Source of the DNA: Empedobacter sedimenti | Lineage (GTDB): Bacteria > Bacteroidota > Bacteroidia > Flavobacteriales > Weeksellaceae | Assembly: GCF_030005555.1 (NCBI RefSeq) | Contig: NZ_JASCQG010000015.1 | Coordinates: 1 to 64,000 of the forward strand | Direction: 5' to 3' | DNA length: 64,000 bases | Shown: positions 9,681 to 17,430 of the stretch, piece after piece | Layout: every line of letters begins with the position of its first letter | How positions within the stretch are numbered: position 1 is the first letter of the stretch | Position numbers and translations under genes: made by a program | Notes under the pieces: model-generated | The model's database searches: none | Told to the model about the DNA's origin: nothing | What the model saw: the letters and a program-made list of their open reading frames with translations, nothing else

Positions 9681-10181
9681 ATGACATTAGAAGATTCAAA
9701 AGAAAAATTTATTCAGACATGGGGAACATTTGCTGTTAACTGGGGAATAAATCGTACAATGGCTCAGGTTCATGCTTTATTATTGACATGTACAGAACCA
9801 ATTTCTACAGATCAGATAATGGAAGAATTACAAATTTCGCGAGGAAATGCCAACATGAATTTGAGAGCATTAATGGATTGGGGAATTGTGCGTAAAGAAT
9901 TAATAAAAGGAGAACGTAAAGAATTTTTTATTGCAGATAAAGATGTTTGGTATTTATTCAAACAAATTACTAAAGAACGTAGAAAACGTGAAATTGAGCC
10001 GGTAATTGATTTTTTAGATTCGTTATCAAATATTGATGACAAATCGGATGAAGCAAAAGAGTTTGGTAAATTATTGAATGATTTATCTTCTGTTTCAACA
10101 AAAATCAATAATATAATGGATCTTGCCATCAAATCTGATGAGCATTGGTTAGTTGGAAAAATCACGAATTTGATGAAATAA
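9681..10181 (+). CDS. GbsR/MarR-family winged-helix transcriptional regulator
   Basis: 166-residue DNA-binding regulator with the GbsR/MarR fold. The N-terminal part holds TWGTFAVNWGINRTMAQVH and the winged helix (about 35-95: STDQIMEELQISRGNANMNLRALMDWGIVRK), the typical GbsR signature. The C-terminal helices would dimerize. The ATG at 9681 is chosen because a longer frame starting with TTG at 9663 would begin inside the promoter box. It is followed after 50 bp by two paralogous membrane proteins, and a palindrome sits before both units. It may repress itself, the membrane genes and perhaps the divergent efflux operon. Inducer unknown. Confidence 0.88.
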   Translation: MTLEDSKEKFIQTWGTFAVNWGINRTMAQVHALLLTCTEPISTDQIMEELQISRGNANMNLRALMDWGIVRKELIKGERKEFFIADKDVWYLFKQITKERRKREIEPVIDFLDSLSNIDDKSDEAKEFGKLLNDLSSVSTKINNIMDLAIKSDEHWLVGKITNLMK

Positions 10182-10206
10182 TCAGTTCGTTTTTTTTAAG
10201 TATAAG

Positions 10207-10224
10207 TTTCAAAATTTATTGAAA
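10207..10224. promoter_or_regulatory. Second copy of the candidate operator palindrome
   Basis: TTTCAAAATTTATTGAAA matches the palindrome at 9623-9640 at 16 of 18 positions. It lies between the regulator stop and the first membrane protein, overlapping TAAGTTTC (10203-10210), one base off a -7 box. Confidence 0.5.
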
Positions 10225-10231
10225 ATACAAT

Positions 10232-10579
10232 ATGTATAATATAATTTCATACATCGTTTATATAATCATCACCTTTTACATCACAATATTTGTAGGATGG
10301 CGAGTTTACAAACTGGGATTCATTTATTTAGAAAACTTAATCGATAACCACTCTGTTTATCAATCGATTAACAATTTATTATTGATTGGATATTATTTGG
10401 TCAACTTAGGTTTTTCGGCAATAAGTTTACAAAACTGGGAGCGTGTTGACACAATTACAATTATGTTATCGTCCTTATCGTACAAAATTGGCTTTATATT
10501 ATTAGTCCTCGGAATATTACATTTTATCAATTTATCGATTATTTATATCGCAAGAAAAAACAAAAAAATAAACTCTTAA
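10232..10579 (+). CDS. Small three-helix membrane protein, paralogue 1
   Basis: 115-residue protein of unknown function with three predicted membrane helices (about 5-27, 47-67, 85-107) and a basic C-terminal tail. It is clearly related to the next gene: INNLLLIGYYLVNLGF here corresponds to TNSLFKIGFYLLNIGF there, and the third helices both follow S.KIG. It lies 50 bp after the GbsR/MarR-like regulator, behind the second palindrome, and 12 bp before its paralogue. A membrane stress or transport accessory role is conceivable, but nothing in the sequence names one. It may pair with its neighbour as a heterodimer. Confidence 0.8.
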   Translation: MYNIISYIVYIIITFYITIFVGWRVYKLGFIYLENLIDNHSVYQSINNLLLIGYYLVNLGFSAISLQNWERVDTITIMLSSLSYKIGFILLVLGILHFINLSIIYIARKNKKINS

Positions 10580-10591
10580 ACACAACAAGTT

Positions 10592-10969
10592 ATGACAACA
10601 AATTTCAATCTAATTGCATATTTGGTTTACTTACCAGTAGCAATATTAATGACAATCACAGTTTCTAACGTATTATTCAAAAACGGAAAAATATTTATGT
10701 ACGATATTTTTCATCAAAAAGAAGATATTGCAACAGCTACAAATTCATTGTTCAAAATAGGATTTTACCTTTTAAACATTGGTTTTGCCATGTTAATCGT
10801 TTACATGACAGAAATTACAACAACAGAAGATTTCATTGTAAGATTAAGCACTAAAATTGGAGGATTCGCGATATATTTAGGCGTAATGTTAATGCTAAAT
10901 CTTTTACTATTTATGAAAGGTCGAAGAAAATCAATGCAACGAAAACAAATGGATACGCTTCCTGTTTAA
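10592..10969 (+). CDS. Small three-helix membrane protein, paralogue 2
   Basis: 125-residue membrane protein, unknown function, with helices at about 8-28, 52-72 and 88-110 and a strongly basic tail (KGRRKSMQRKQ). It shares the central motif IGFYLLNIGF and the third-helix pattern S.KIG..A.YLG with the gene 12 bp upstream, so the pair arose by tandem duplication. Together with the GbsR/MarR-like gene it forms a three-gene unit closed by the strong terminator at 10985-11028. Positive-inside charge suggests the C terminus is cytoplasmic. Confidence 0.82.
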   Translation: MTTNFNLIAYLVYLPVAILMTITVSNVLFKNGKIFMYDIFHQKEDIATATNSLFKIGFYLLNIGFAMLIVYMTEITTTEDFIVRLSTKIGGFAIYLGVMLMLNLLLFMKGRRKSMQRKQMDTLPV

Positions 10970-10984
10970 CTAATCAATCTCTAA

Positions 10985-11028
10985 AAAACGAAATTTCCCA
11001 AAAGCAAACTTTTGGGAAATTTCGTTTT
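10985..11028. terminator. Bidirectional terminator, perfect 20-bp stem
   Basis: Arms 10985-11004 and 11009-11028 are exact reverse complements around the loop CAAA, with A/T runs at both ends. It serves the membrane-protein operon and the convergent priA, whose stop codon begins inside the right arm. Confidence 0.95.
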
Positions 11029-13486
11029 ATACAGGATCTACATCTACATCAATTCGTACAGAACGGAAAGCTGCAATTGTATGCAGTTGATCTATTTTTG
11101 ATTGAATTAAATCTTTTACTTTTTGAGGTGATTGATTTGGTCGAATTTTTATCATCACATCTGTAATATATAAATTATTGATTCGTCCTATCGAAGGCGC
11201 TTCTGGACCAAGTAAACATTTTGCATCAAAACTTGGTTTAAGCAAAACAACCAATTGAGCCGCAGTTTTATCCAAACGCTCTTTATTTTTATGCTTGAAA
11301 CGCAACTTGATTAACCGAGAATAAGGCGGATACAAAAATTCTTTGCGCTCATACAAAATATCCTTCATCGTTGGCGCATAACTGTAAGTTGTGACATTTT
11401 GCAAAATTTGATGCTCAGGTTGAAAAGATTGAATCAATACTTTTCCGTGCTCTTGTCTACGACCTGCACGACCAGAGACTTGCGTTAACAATTGAAATGC
11501 TTTTTCGTGCGCTCTAAAATCAGGAAAATTCAACAAAGAATCTGCTCGAATAACACCAACAAAATTAACATTTCCAAAATCAAAACCTTTTGTAATCATC
11601 TGCGTTCCGATTAAAATATCAATTTCTTTGTTCTCGAAATCTTCAATTAATTTTTCGTAAGCAAATTTTCCGCGCATCGAATCAACATCCATTCGTCGAA
11701 CTTTTGCATCAGGAAAAATCGTTTGAACTTGCTGTTCTATCTGCTCCGTTCCCAAACCTTTTGTATTCAATTCGTGCGAACCACAACTTGGACAACGCAA
11801 AGGTTTCGCTTGCGCATAACCACAATAATGACATTTTAATTGATTAGAAAATTTATGATACGTTAAACTAACATCGCAATTTGGACATTCGGGCGTATGA
11901 CCACACGTATTACATTCCATAATCGGTGCATATCCACGACGATTCTGAAACAATATGACTTGTTTTTTTTGATGCAATTGATTGAAAATTTCATCACGAA
12001 GTGTATGCGAAATATCTTCTGTAATTTCTTTTTCCTTTTGCGCTTTTTTGAGATCAACCAAATTAATTTCGGGCAATTTTATGTTTCCAAAACGTTCCGT
12101 TAATTCGACATAACCATATTTCTTATTTTTCGCATTATAATAACTTTCGGCCGAAGGCGTCGCCGAACCTAACAAAACCTTTGCATTCATCATTCCTCCA
12201 AGTAGCATCGCCATATCGCGCGCATGAAAAAAAGGTTTCACATCCATCTGTTTATAAGACGATTCATGCTCTTCGTCGACGATAATCATTCCCAAATTAT
12301 CAAAAGGCAAATACAACGCTGTTCGTGGACCAATGATAATATCGAAATCGCCATTCAAGGTTTTTTGCCACAATTCGACACGTTCATTTTGATTGAATTT
12401 TGAATGATAAACGCCTACTCTTTCTCCAAAATGCTTTTTTATACGATGAACAATTTGCGTTGTCACAGAAATTTCTGGCAATAAATACAAGATTTTATTT
12501 CCTTTTGCAATTACTTGCTCCATTAATTTCAGATAAATTTCTGTCTTTCCACTTGATGTTACACCATGCAACAAAACAGTCGATTTATCTTTAAAATCTT
12601 CTTTGATTTGATTTAGTGCTGCGGTTTGTTTCAAGGTTAATTCTGAAATTTCAGTTACATCTTTCTCCTGTTCTTCTACACGAGACGTTTGATGTTGATA
12701 AATTTCGACCGCTCCTTTTTCTGCTAACGATTTAAGTACTGCATTTGTCGCACCTTGTTTTACAAAATCTGCCACTTTTAGCGGTTTTTCTTGCAATTGA
12801 GTTTCTAATGTAATTAACTGCAACAAGGTTTCGCGCTGTTTTGGTGCTTTATTTAATTGATTTAAAATCTCGATAAAAGCAGTTTCATTTCCTTTTAAAT
12901 CTGGATGTAATCTGACATAATTATCAATTTTTGGCGTATATTTTTCGTTGAGTTTTTCATCTAACCGAATAATTCCTTTATCAATTAATAATTTAAGTGT
13001 TGGAATTGCTGATTTCTCGTCTACAATTAAAGCTGCTTCTTCAACCGAAATGATTTCTCTTAATTTCAACGCTTCAAAAACTAAAAATTCATAATCATTT
13101 AGCTCTTCAATTGTTTCGTAATTTGGATTAATTAATCGAACAAAAGTTTGAGATTCTAATTTTAACGCAGAAGGAAACGCATTTCGAAAAACATCACCCA
13201 ACGAGCACATATAATAATTCGCCATCCATTCCCAAAAATTAATTTGTGTCTGCGTGACCAAAGGTTCGTCATCCAAAAAAGCATGAATTGCCTTTGTTTT
13301 GTACAATTCTGGTGCATTTTGATGAATAGAATGTACAATTCCTGTGTACAATTTTTGCGTTCCGAAAGGCACGGAAACACGCTGACCAACTTTAATTTGC
13401 TGTAAATCAATTTCAGAAAGATGATACGTAAACGTTCCATTTAATGAAAGTGGTAAAATAATTTCGGCAAAATAATTCGTTGTCAT
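11027..13486 (-). CDS. priA: Primosomal protein N', replication restart helicase PriA
   Basis: PriA recognizes stalled forks and reloads the replicative helicase. The 819-residue protein has the N-terminal 3'-DNA-binding domain (1-105), a winged-helix linker, then an SF2 helicase core: Walker A GVTSSGKT (about 308-315), DEEH (404-407), GSATPS, and QMITKGFDFGNV. Between the two helicase lobes lies the zinc domain with paired Cys motifs CNTCGHTPECPNC and CHYCG...CPSCGS (about 520-570), all cysteines present. Length is a little above the E. coli protein, as usual in Bacteroidota. It is transcribed alone and convergently to the membrane-protein unit. Confidence 0.97.
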   Translation of the reverse strand: MTTNYFAEIILPLSLNGTFTYHLSEIDLQQIKVGQRVSVPFGTQKLYTGIVHSIHQNAPELYKTKAIHAFLDDEPLVTQTQINFWEWMANYYMCSLGDVFRNAFPSALKLESQTFVRLINPNYETIEELNDYEFLVFEALKLREIISVEEAALIVDEKSAIPTLKLLIDKGIIRLDEKLNEKYTPKIDNYVRLHPDLKGNETAFIEILNQLNKAPKQRETLLQLITLETQLQEKPLKVADFVKQGATNAVLKSLAEKGAVEIYQHQTSRVEEQEKDVTEISELTLKQTAALNQIKEDFKDKSTVLLHGVTSSGKTEIYLKLMEQVIAKGNKILYLLPEISVTTQIVHRIKKHFGERVGVYHSKFNQNERVELWQKTLNGDFDIIIGPRTALYLPFDNLGMIIVDEEHESSYKQMDVKPFFHARDMAMLLGGMMNAKVLLGSATPSAESYYNAKNKKYGYVELTERFGNIKLPEINLVDLKKAQKEKEITEDISHTLRDEIFNQLHQKKQVILFQNRRGYAPIMECNTCGHTPECPNCDVSLTYHKFSNQLKCHYCGYAQAKPLRCPSCGSHELNTKGLGTEQIEQQVQTIFPDAKVRRMDVDSMRGKFAYEKLIEDFENKEIDILIGTQMITKGFDFGNVNFVGVIRADSLLNFPDFRAHEKAFQLLTQVSGRAGRRQEHGKVLIQSFQPEHQILQNVTTYSYAPTMKDILYERKEFLYPPYSRLIKLRFKHKNKERLDKTAAQLVVLLKPSFDAKCLLGPEAPSIGRINNLYITDVMIKIRPNQSPQKVKDLIQSKIDQLHTIAAFRSVRIDVDVDPV

Positions 13487-13639
13487 TCTATAATTTTAAA
13501 ACAGCAAGTTAGGAAGATTTTTAGAAGTATTAAAAAAATCAAAATTGATATTTAGAATAAATTCTACTACATTAAATTAGCTAATTATAGTGAATTTTAG
13601 TTGTGATAAAATCAAGATTTTTGTATAAAATACCTACCT

Positions 13640-14212
13640 ATGAACAACGATTTTGAAACAGTAACTTCTGTACAAGACCCAAGTAAATTAATAAAAGCCA
13701 AAATAGCATTATACATTCTATTATTCTTCTTATTTTATAAAATTCTAACGTTAATTGAAGTTCTTTATCATTTAAGTAACAACTACGATGAATCTACTTC
13801 TATAATAATAAAAGGAGTTATTGCAATTCTTCCTAGTTATTATATTACAAATCTTATTTTCAAGTTCACTTCGAATATAGATAAAATAATTGTCAATGAT
13901 GATGGTATGTTTTTTTACAAATACAAAAATATTGATTATGAAATTCTATATTCTTCCATCAGTCCTTCTCCAAAATATGAATATGATGTTCATATAGCAA
14001 AATCTGACACATTTTTGTCTGAACCACTATACTATTTAGTTTTCAGCAAAACAACAGATAGAGATATTGAAAAGGTTATATTAGAACAAAAAACATTACA
14101 ATTAATGGATAATAAATATGAATTGGAGAAACGATTTATTTTAGGAATAATTAAACACAGACCAGACATTAGAATTAGTTCTGAAACATTAGAATATTAT
14201 TACTTAAAATAA
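13640..14212 (+). CDS. Unknown membrane protein with two helices
   Basis: 190-residue protein I do not recognize. Two hydrophobic segments lie at about 22-44 and 57-76. A cytoplasmic region of about 115 residues follows, with beta-strand character (KIIVNDDGMFFYKYKNIDYEI), resembling the PH-like tails found in other small Bacteroidota membrane proteins, though that is only a guess. It is preceded by GATTTTTG, one base off a -7 box, about 20 bases before the ATG. It stands between divergent priA and a cupin-like gene. Confidence 0.7.
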   Translation: MNNDFETVTSVQDPSKLIKAKIALYILLFFLFYKILTLIEVLYHLSNNYDESTSIIIKGVIAILPSYYITNLIFKFTSNIDKIIVNDDGMFFYKYKNIDYEILYSSISPSPKYEYDVHIAKSDTFLSEPLYYLVFSKTTDRDIEKVILEQKTLQLMDNKYELEKRFILGIIKHRPDIRISSETLEYYYLK

Positions 14213-14294
14213 AATTTCACAAATTATTAATACTTCATTACCAGATAGTTTAGAGAATTAATTCTAACTTTAAGATAATTCAAAAACTATCATT

Positions 14295-14606
14295 ATGTTA
14301 CATGCCATTTTAGATCAGATTTCGGAATCAGAAAAACCAATTATAAAAATCATTTTCAGAAATGATGATACGCGTGTTGTTGCTTTTGGACTGAAAAAAG
14401 GTTTGAAATTAATCGATCATCAATTACCTGTAAATGCAAAAATTTTGATGTTGAAAGGTGAAATAGAAATTGATTCGAAAATAGAAATTGTTAATCTAAA
14501 AGAATTTGACGAATACATTCTTCCTCCAAAAGTTATTCATCAAGTGACCTCCTTACAAGATTCGATGATGTTGGTTATTCTAAATTTTAGTGAAAAAAGT
14601 TTTTAA
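14295..14606 (+). CDS. Cupin-like small cytoplasmic protein
   Basis: 103-residue protein with the alternating strand pattern of a single cupin barrel. The segment VNAKILMLKGEIEID corresponds to the usual cupin turn G-x-(hydrophobic), and EYILPPKVIHQVTSL matches the second cupin motif (P...H.V). The first-motif His pair is missing; only the motif-2 His remains, so metal binding is doubtful. No signal peptide. It is 82 bp from its upstream neighbour and 46 bp from the lipoprotein downstream. Function unknown; a sensor or small-molecule binder is possible. Confidence 0.65.
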   Translation: MLHAILDQISESEKPIIKIIFRNDDTRVVAFGLKKGLKLIDHQLPVNAKILMLKGEIEIDSKIEIVNLKEFDEYILPPKVIHQVTSLQDSMMLVILNFSEKSF

Positions 14607-14652
14607 AAATCAATTCAAAATAAGTGTATCTTTATAAAAATCAATCACTAAA

Positions 14653-15177
14653 ATGAAATACATCAACTTATTAACTCTAACTTCTATCCTTTTACTATTT
14701 TCTTGCAACAAAGAAAACTTAAGCCAAGAAAAAAGTAAAATTGAAGTAGAAAATGCCGCAATTAAAACTCAAACGGAGAAACTTGACTCGATGTTTCACA
14801 TCAATTCAGTTTCAAAATTACCAGATTATGTGAAAGTGGAAGTTGATTCGATGAAAGTTTTGAGTGTTATTCCTATTCATGGGAAAGATTTTAGAAAAAA
14901 TCTTAAAAAGCCGGATTTTGATCTTGACCTAAAAAATATTGAATCTTTAAAAAAACTTGAAAAACATGTTGCCGAAAATTCGGACAAAAGCAAGCCTATT
15001 GTTGGTTATGTAACGTTCTTAAGTTACACAACAAGTGTTAAAGAAGATAAACCTCTATCTCAAGAACAGCAAAAAGAATTATTAAAAATTAAAAAACATA
15101 TAAACGGAAAACAAGAAGGAATTAACTACTTAAATTCTGAATTGAAACCGCAAAGTATCTTGACTTTAGAATTATAA
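14653..15177 (+). CDS. Lipoprotein of unknown function
   Basis: 174-residue predicted lipoprotein: signal peptide, lipobox LFSC with Cys 18, then a lysine- and glutamate-rich linker. The mature part is charged and mostly helical, with repeated short D/K patterns (SKLPDYVKVEVDSMK). No recognizable domain. TATCTTTA (one base off a -7 box) lies about 20 bases before the ATG. It probably shares a transcript with the smaller lipoprotein 20 bp downstream. Confidence 0.75.
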   Translation: MKYINLLTLTSILLLFSCNKENLSQEKSKIEVENAAIKTQTEKLDSMFHINSVSKLPDYVKVEVDSMKVLSVIPIHGKDFRKNLKKPDFDLDLKNIESLKKLEKHVAENSDKSKPIVGYVTFLSYTTSVKEDKPLSQEQQKELLKIKKHINGKQEGINYLNSELKPQSILTLEL

Positions 15178-15197
15178 AATACATTAAATCACTTTAT

Positions 15198-15509
15198 ATG
15201 AGAACACTATTTATGTTAACTACTCTCTTTACCTTAACATTATCTTCGTGCTCCTCAATTCCATCTATCCCACAAGATCGTACGGTTATCGGAACGGTTG
15301 TGAGAGATTGTACTGGAACTTATATCCGAGTTGATAATAAAGTAGATTATTTGGTGTGTAACGCTCATTTACTTTCAGGAAAGGAAGATGGCGAAACAGC
15401 GAGTATTGTTTATGAATCTGAAAAAGAATGCAAAGATCTTGAAAAACAAGCTACTTGTATGATGTTTCATGAACATAAAGGTAAAATTAGAATCAAAAAA
15501 GCACTTTAA
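15198..15509 (+). CDS. Small cysteine-containing lipoprotein
   Basis: 103-residue predicted lipoprotein, lipobox LSSC with Cys 18. The mature part contains four further cysteines (in VVRDCTG, YLVCNAH, KECKD, ATCMM), which could form two disulfides in the periplasm. Unknown function. It follows the previous lipoprotein by 20 bp and ends at a terminator shared with the convergent proline dehydrogenase gene. Confidence 0.75.
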   Translation: MRTLFMLTTLFTLTLSSCSSIPSIPQDRTVIGTVVRDCTGTYIRVDNKVDYLVCNAHLLSGKEDGETASIVYESEKECKDLEKQATCMMFHEHKGKIRIKKAL

Positions 15510-15516
15510 TAAACAA

Positions 15517-15545
15517 AAAAATCCACTCAAATTGAGTGGATTTTT
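15517..15545. terminator. Bidirectional terminator
   Basis: 14-bp stem AAAAATCCACTCAA / TTGAGTGGATTTTT between two convergent genes, with A and T runs on either side. Confidence 0.9.
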
Positions 15546-15563
15546 ACTTTATATAAAATACGA

Positions 15564-16736
15564 TTATTTCGATTTTTTACGACGCTCTAATTCTTTTTCA
15601 ATCAACATCAATTCGCGTCCTGTTTGTCCTGCAACAGATGTATTTTCTTGCGCACGACGAACCAAGTAAGGCATTACTTCTTTGATTGGTCCGTAAGGTA
15701 AATATTTTGCAATATTGTAACCTAAATGTGCCAAATTGAATGAAATATTATCACTCATTCCGAATAATTGTCCAAACCAGAAGTTTGGATTTCCTTTCTC
15801 AATTCCGTTTTCGTTCATTAATTTGATTAACAACTCGCAACTTTCTTCGTTATGAGAACCAGCGAATAATCCAAAACGCTCGTGATGAGCCGCAATAAAT
15901 TCTAACGCTAAGTTATAATCTCTATCCGAAGCTTCTTTGTTTGGTTGAATTGGAGATGGATAACCTTCGGCTTGCGCACGTGCACGCTCTTTTTCCATAT
16001 ATGCTCCACGCACAATTTTGAATCCTAAGTAATATCCTTCTCGCTCAGCTTTTGCAAACATTTCTTTTAAATAAGCTAAACGATCGTGACGATACATTTG
16101 TAAAGTATTCCAAACTAAAGCACGTTTTGTATTAAATTTCACCATCATTTCGTCTGTCAAATCATCTGCAGAACCTTGCATCCAAGTTTCTTCTGCATCA
16201 ATCATGATGTTAACATCCAAATCATATCCTTTTTGACATACAGCCTCAAAACGTTGACGAATATTTGCCCAAGATTTTTCTTCTTCTGCAGTTAACGTTT
16301 GATTTTTACCTACTTTCTCAAATAACTCGATTCGTCCAAATGCAGTTGGTTTGAAAACTACAAAAGGAATTGATGGATTTGCTTTTGCTAAATCTACCAA
16401 ATGCAACATTACATCGCGTACTTCATCAAATTGTTTTTCTTCTGTTAATCCTTCAATCGAATAATCAAGGATAGAACTTACGTGGTATTTATATAATTCA
16501 TTTGCAACTACAACTCCTTGTTCTGCCGTTTCACCTCCTACGAATTGTTTGTAGATAGTTTCGCGGATAATAGGTTTTACAAATGGAATATCGACTGCAA
16601 AAGGTAAATTAAAAACTTTTGTTCCTAATTTAGTTAATGTGGGGCTACCAATTAATTTGTATAAGTAATATGCTTTTTTAAGATCTTTATCAGATTTAGA
16701 TTCAAAAGCAAATTGTGTATTGTCAAATAAAGACAT
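15564..16736 (-). CDS. Proline dehydrogenase (monofunctional)
   Basis: FAD-dependent oxidation of proline to pyrroline-5-carboxylate, feeding electrons to the quinone pool. The 390-residue protein is a stand-alone catalytic domain of the PutA type. Visible marks are VNIMIDAEETWMQ, LGFKIVRGAYMEKER (Lys and Arg near the flavin), and YLVRRAQENTSVAGQ with the paired Arg 360-361 that bind the substrate carboxylate. The DNA-binding and P5C-dehydrogenase parts of bifunctional PutA are absent, as usual in Bacteroidota. It is transcribed alone; an exact -7 box (minus-strand TAAATTTG) lies at 16771-16778. The partner P5C dehydrogenase is not in this window. Confidence 0.95.
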   Translation of the reverse strand: MSLFDNTQFAFESKSDKDLKKAYYLYKLIGSPTLTKLGTKVFNLPFAVDIPFVKPIIRETIYKQFVGGETAEQGVVVANELYKYHVSSILDYSIEGLTEEKQFDEVRDVMLHLVDLAKANPSIPFVVFKPTAFGRIELFEKVGKNQTLTAEEEKSWANIRQRFEAVCQKGYDLDVNIMIDAEETWMQGSADDLTDEMMVKFNTKRALVWNTLQMYRHDRLAYLKEMFAKAEREGYYLGFKIVRGAYMEKERARAQAEGYPSPIQPNKEASDRDYNLALEFIAAHHERFGLFAGSHNEESCELLIKLMNENGIEKGNPNFWFGQLFGMSDNISFNLAHLGYNIAKYLPYGPIKEVMPYLVRRAQENTSVAGQTGRELMLIEKELERRKKSK

Positions 16737-16770
16737 GTGAGCTTAATTTTTAATGTTACTAAAACGTTTA

Positions 16771-16778
16771 CAAATTTA
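16771..16778 (-). promoter_or_regulatory. -7 box of the proline dehydrogenase gene
   Basis: Minus-strand TAAATTTG, an exact TAnnTTTG, 34 bases before the ATG. No clear TTG at the right distance upstream. Confidence 0.5.
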
Positions 16779-16800
16779 AAACTAAAACGCAATTAAACTA

Positions 16801-16833
16801 AAAAAACCTGCAAGAAATTCTTACAGGTTTTTT
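16801..16833 (-). terminator. Terminator of rpmE2
   Basis: AAAAAACCTG / CAGGTTTTTT arms with a partly paired interior, downstream of the L31 gene on the minus strand. Confidence 0.8.
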
Positions 16834-16867
16834 GTATATTATATTGAACTTAAATAGTTGCCTATTC

Positions 16868-17116
16868 TTATCCTTTTTTAGCGTATTTGCTTCTGAATTT
16901 GTCGATACGACCAGCTGTATCAACCAATTTAGTTTTCCCAGTGTAAAATGGGTGAGAAGAAGAAGAAATCTCCATTTTGATTAATGGGTACTCTACTCCG
17001 TCAACTTCTAATGTATCTTTAGTATCAGCACAAGATTTAGTAATAAATACTTCTTCGTTAGACATATCTTTAAATGCTACTAAACGGTAATTTGTTGGGT
17101 GGATATCTTTTTTCAT
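16868..17116 (-). CDS. rpmE2: Ribosomal protein L31 type B
   Basis: 82-residue large-subunit protein. The start MKKDIHPTNYRLVAFKDMS and the block SHPFYTGKTKLVDTAGRIDKF identify the L31B subfamily. The zinc-binding CxxC motif of type A is absent; only one Cys is present, and type B usually replaces type A under zinc limitation or constitutively in many Bacteroidota. It is a single-gene transcript with a full promoter at 17154-17183. Confidence 0.97.
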   Translation of the reverse strand: MKKDIHPTNYRLVAFKDMSNEEVFITKSCADTKDTLEVDGVEYPLIKMEISSSSHPFYTGKTKLVDTAGRIDKFRSKYAKKG

Positions 17117-17153
17117 CTTTTTTAAAATCTTCTTTGTTAACTTTATTGGTGTG

Positions 17154-17183
17154 CAAAGATAATACTATTTGAGAATGTTACAA
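17154..17183 (-). promoter_or_regulatory. Promoter of rpmE2
   Basis: Minus-strand TTG (17181-17183), a 19-bp spacer and TATCTTTG (17154-17161): a full Bacteroidota housekeeping promoter. The ATG is 37 bases beyond the box. Confidence 0.8.
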
Positions 17184-17364
17184 GATTATTTCTAAAAAAA
17201 TATCATTCTAAATACTACGTTAAACAGACTTAATTTCGAGTGTAATGGGCTTCTTAAAACTAAATCTGTACTTCTTACGCACAATTTTTTCGTGTGCAAA
17301 TATAATCAATTTAGTAATTTGTACAAATATTTCGAAAGATTATACGGATAATTTTTCAAACTTT

Positions 17365-17372
17365 TATCTTTG
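17365..17372 (+). promoter_or_regulatory. -7 box deciding the start of the beta-helix lipoprotein
   Basis: TATCTTTG, exact consensus, 58 bases before the ATG at 17431. The longer frame that opens at 17245 starts upstream of this promoter and is therefore not used. Confidence 0.6.
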
Positions 17373-17430
17373 TTTCACAAACAATAAAACCTTTCTTTTG
17401 TTGTTTAATTGTAAGAATGAATCACTATTT

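Noticed and set aside
17245-17430. 62-residue N-terminal extension of the beta-helix lipoprotein
   Set aside because: It precedes the promoter box at 17365 and would bury the lipoprotein signal peptide.
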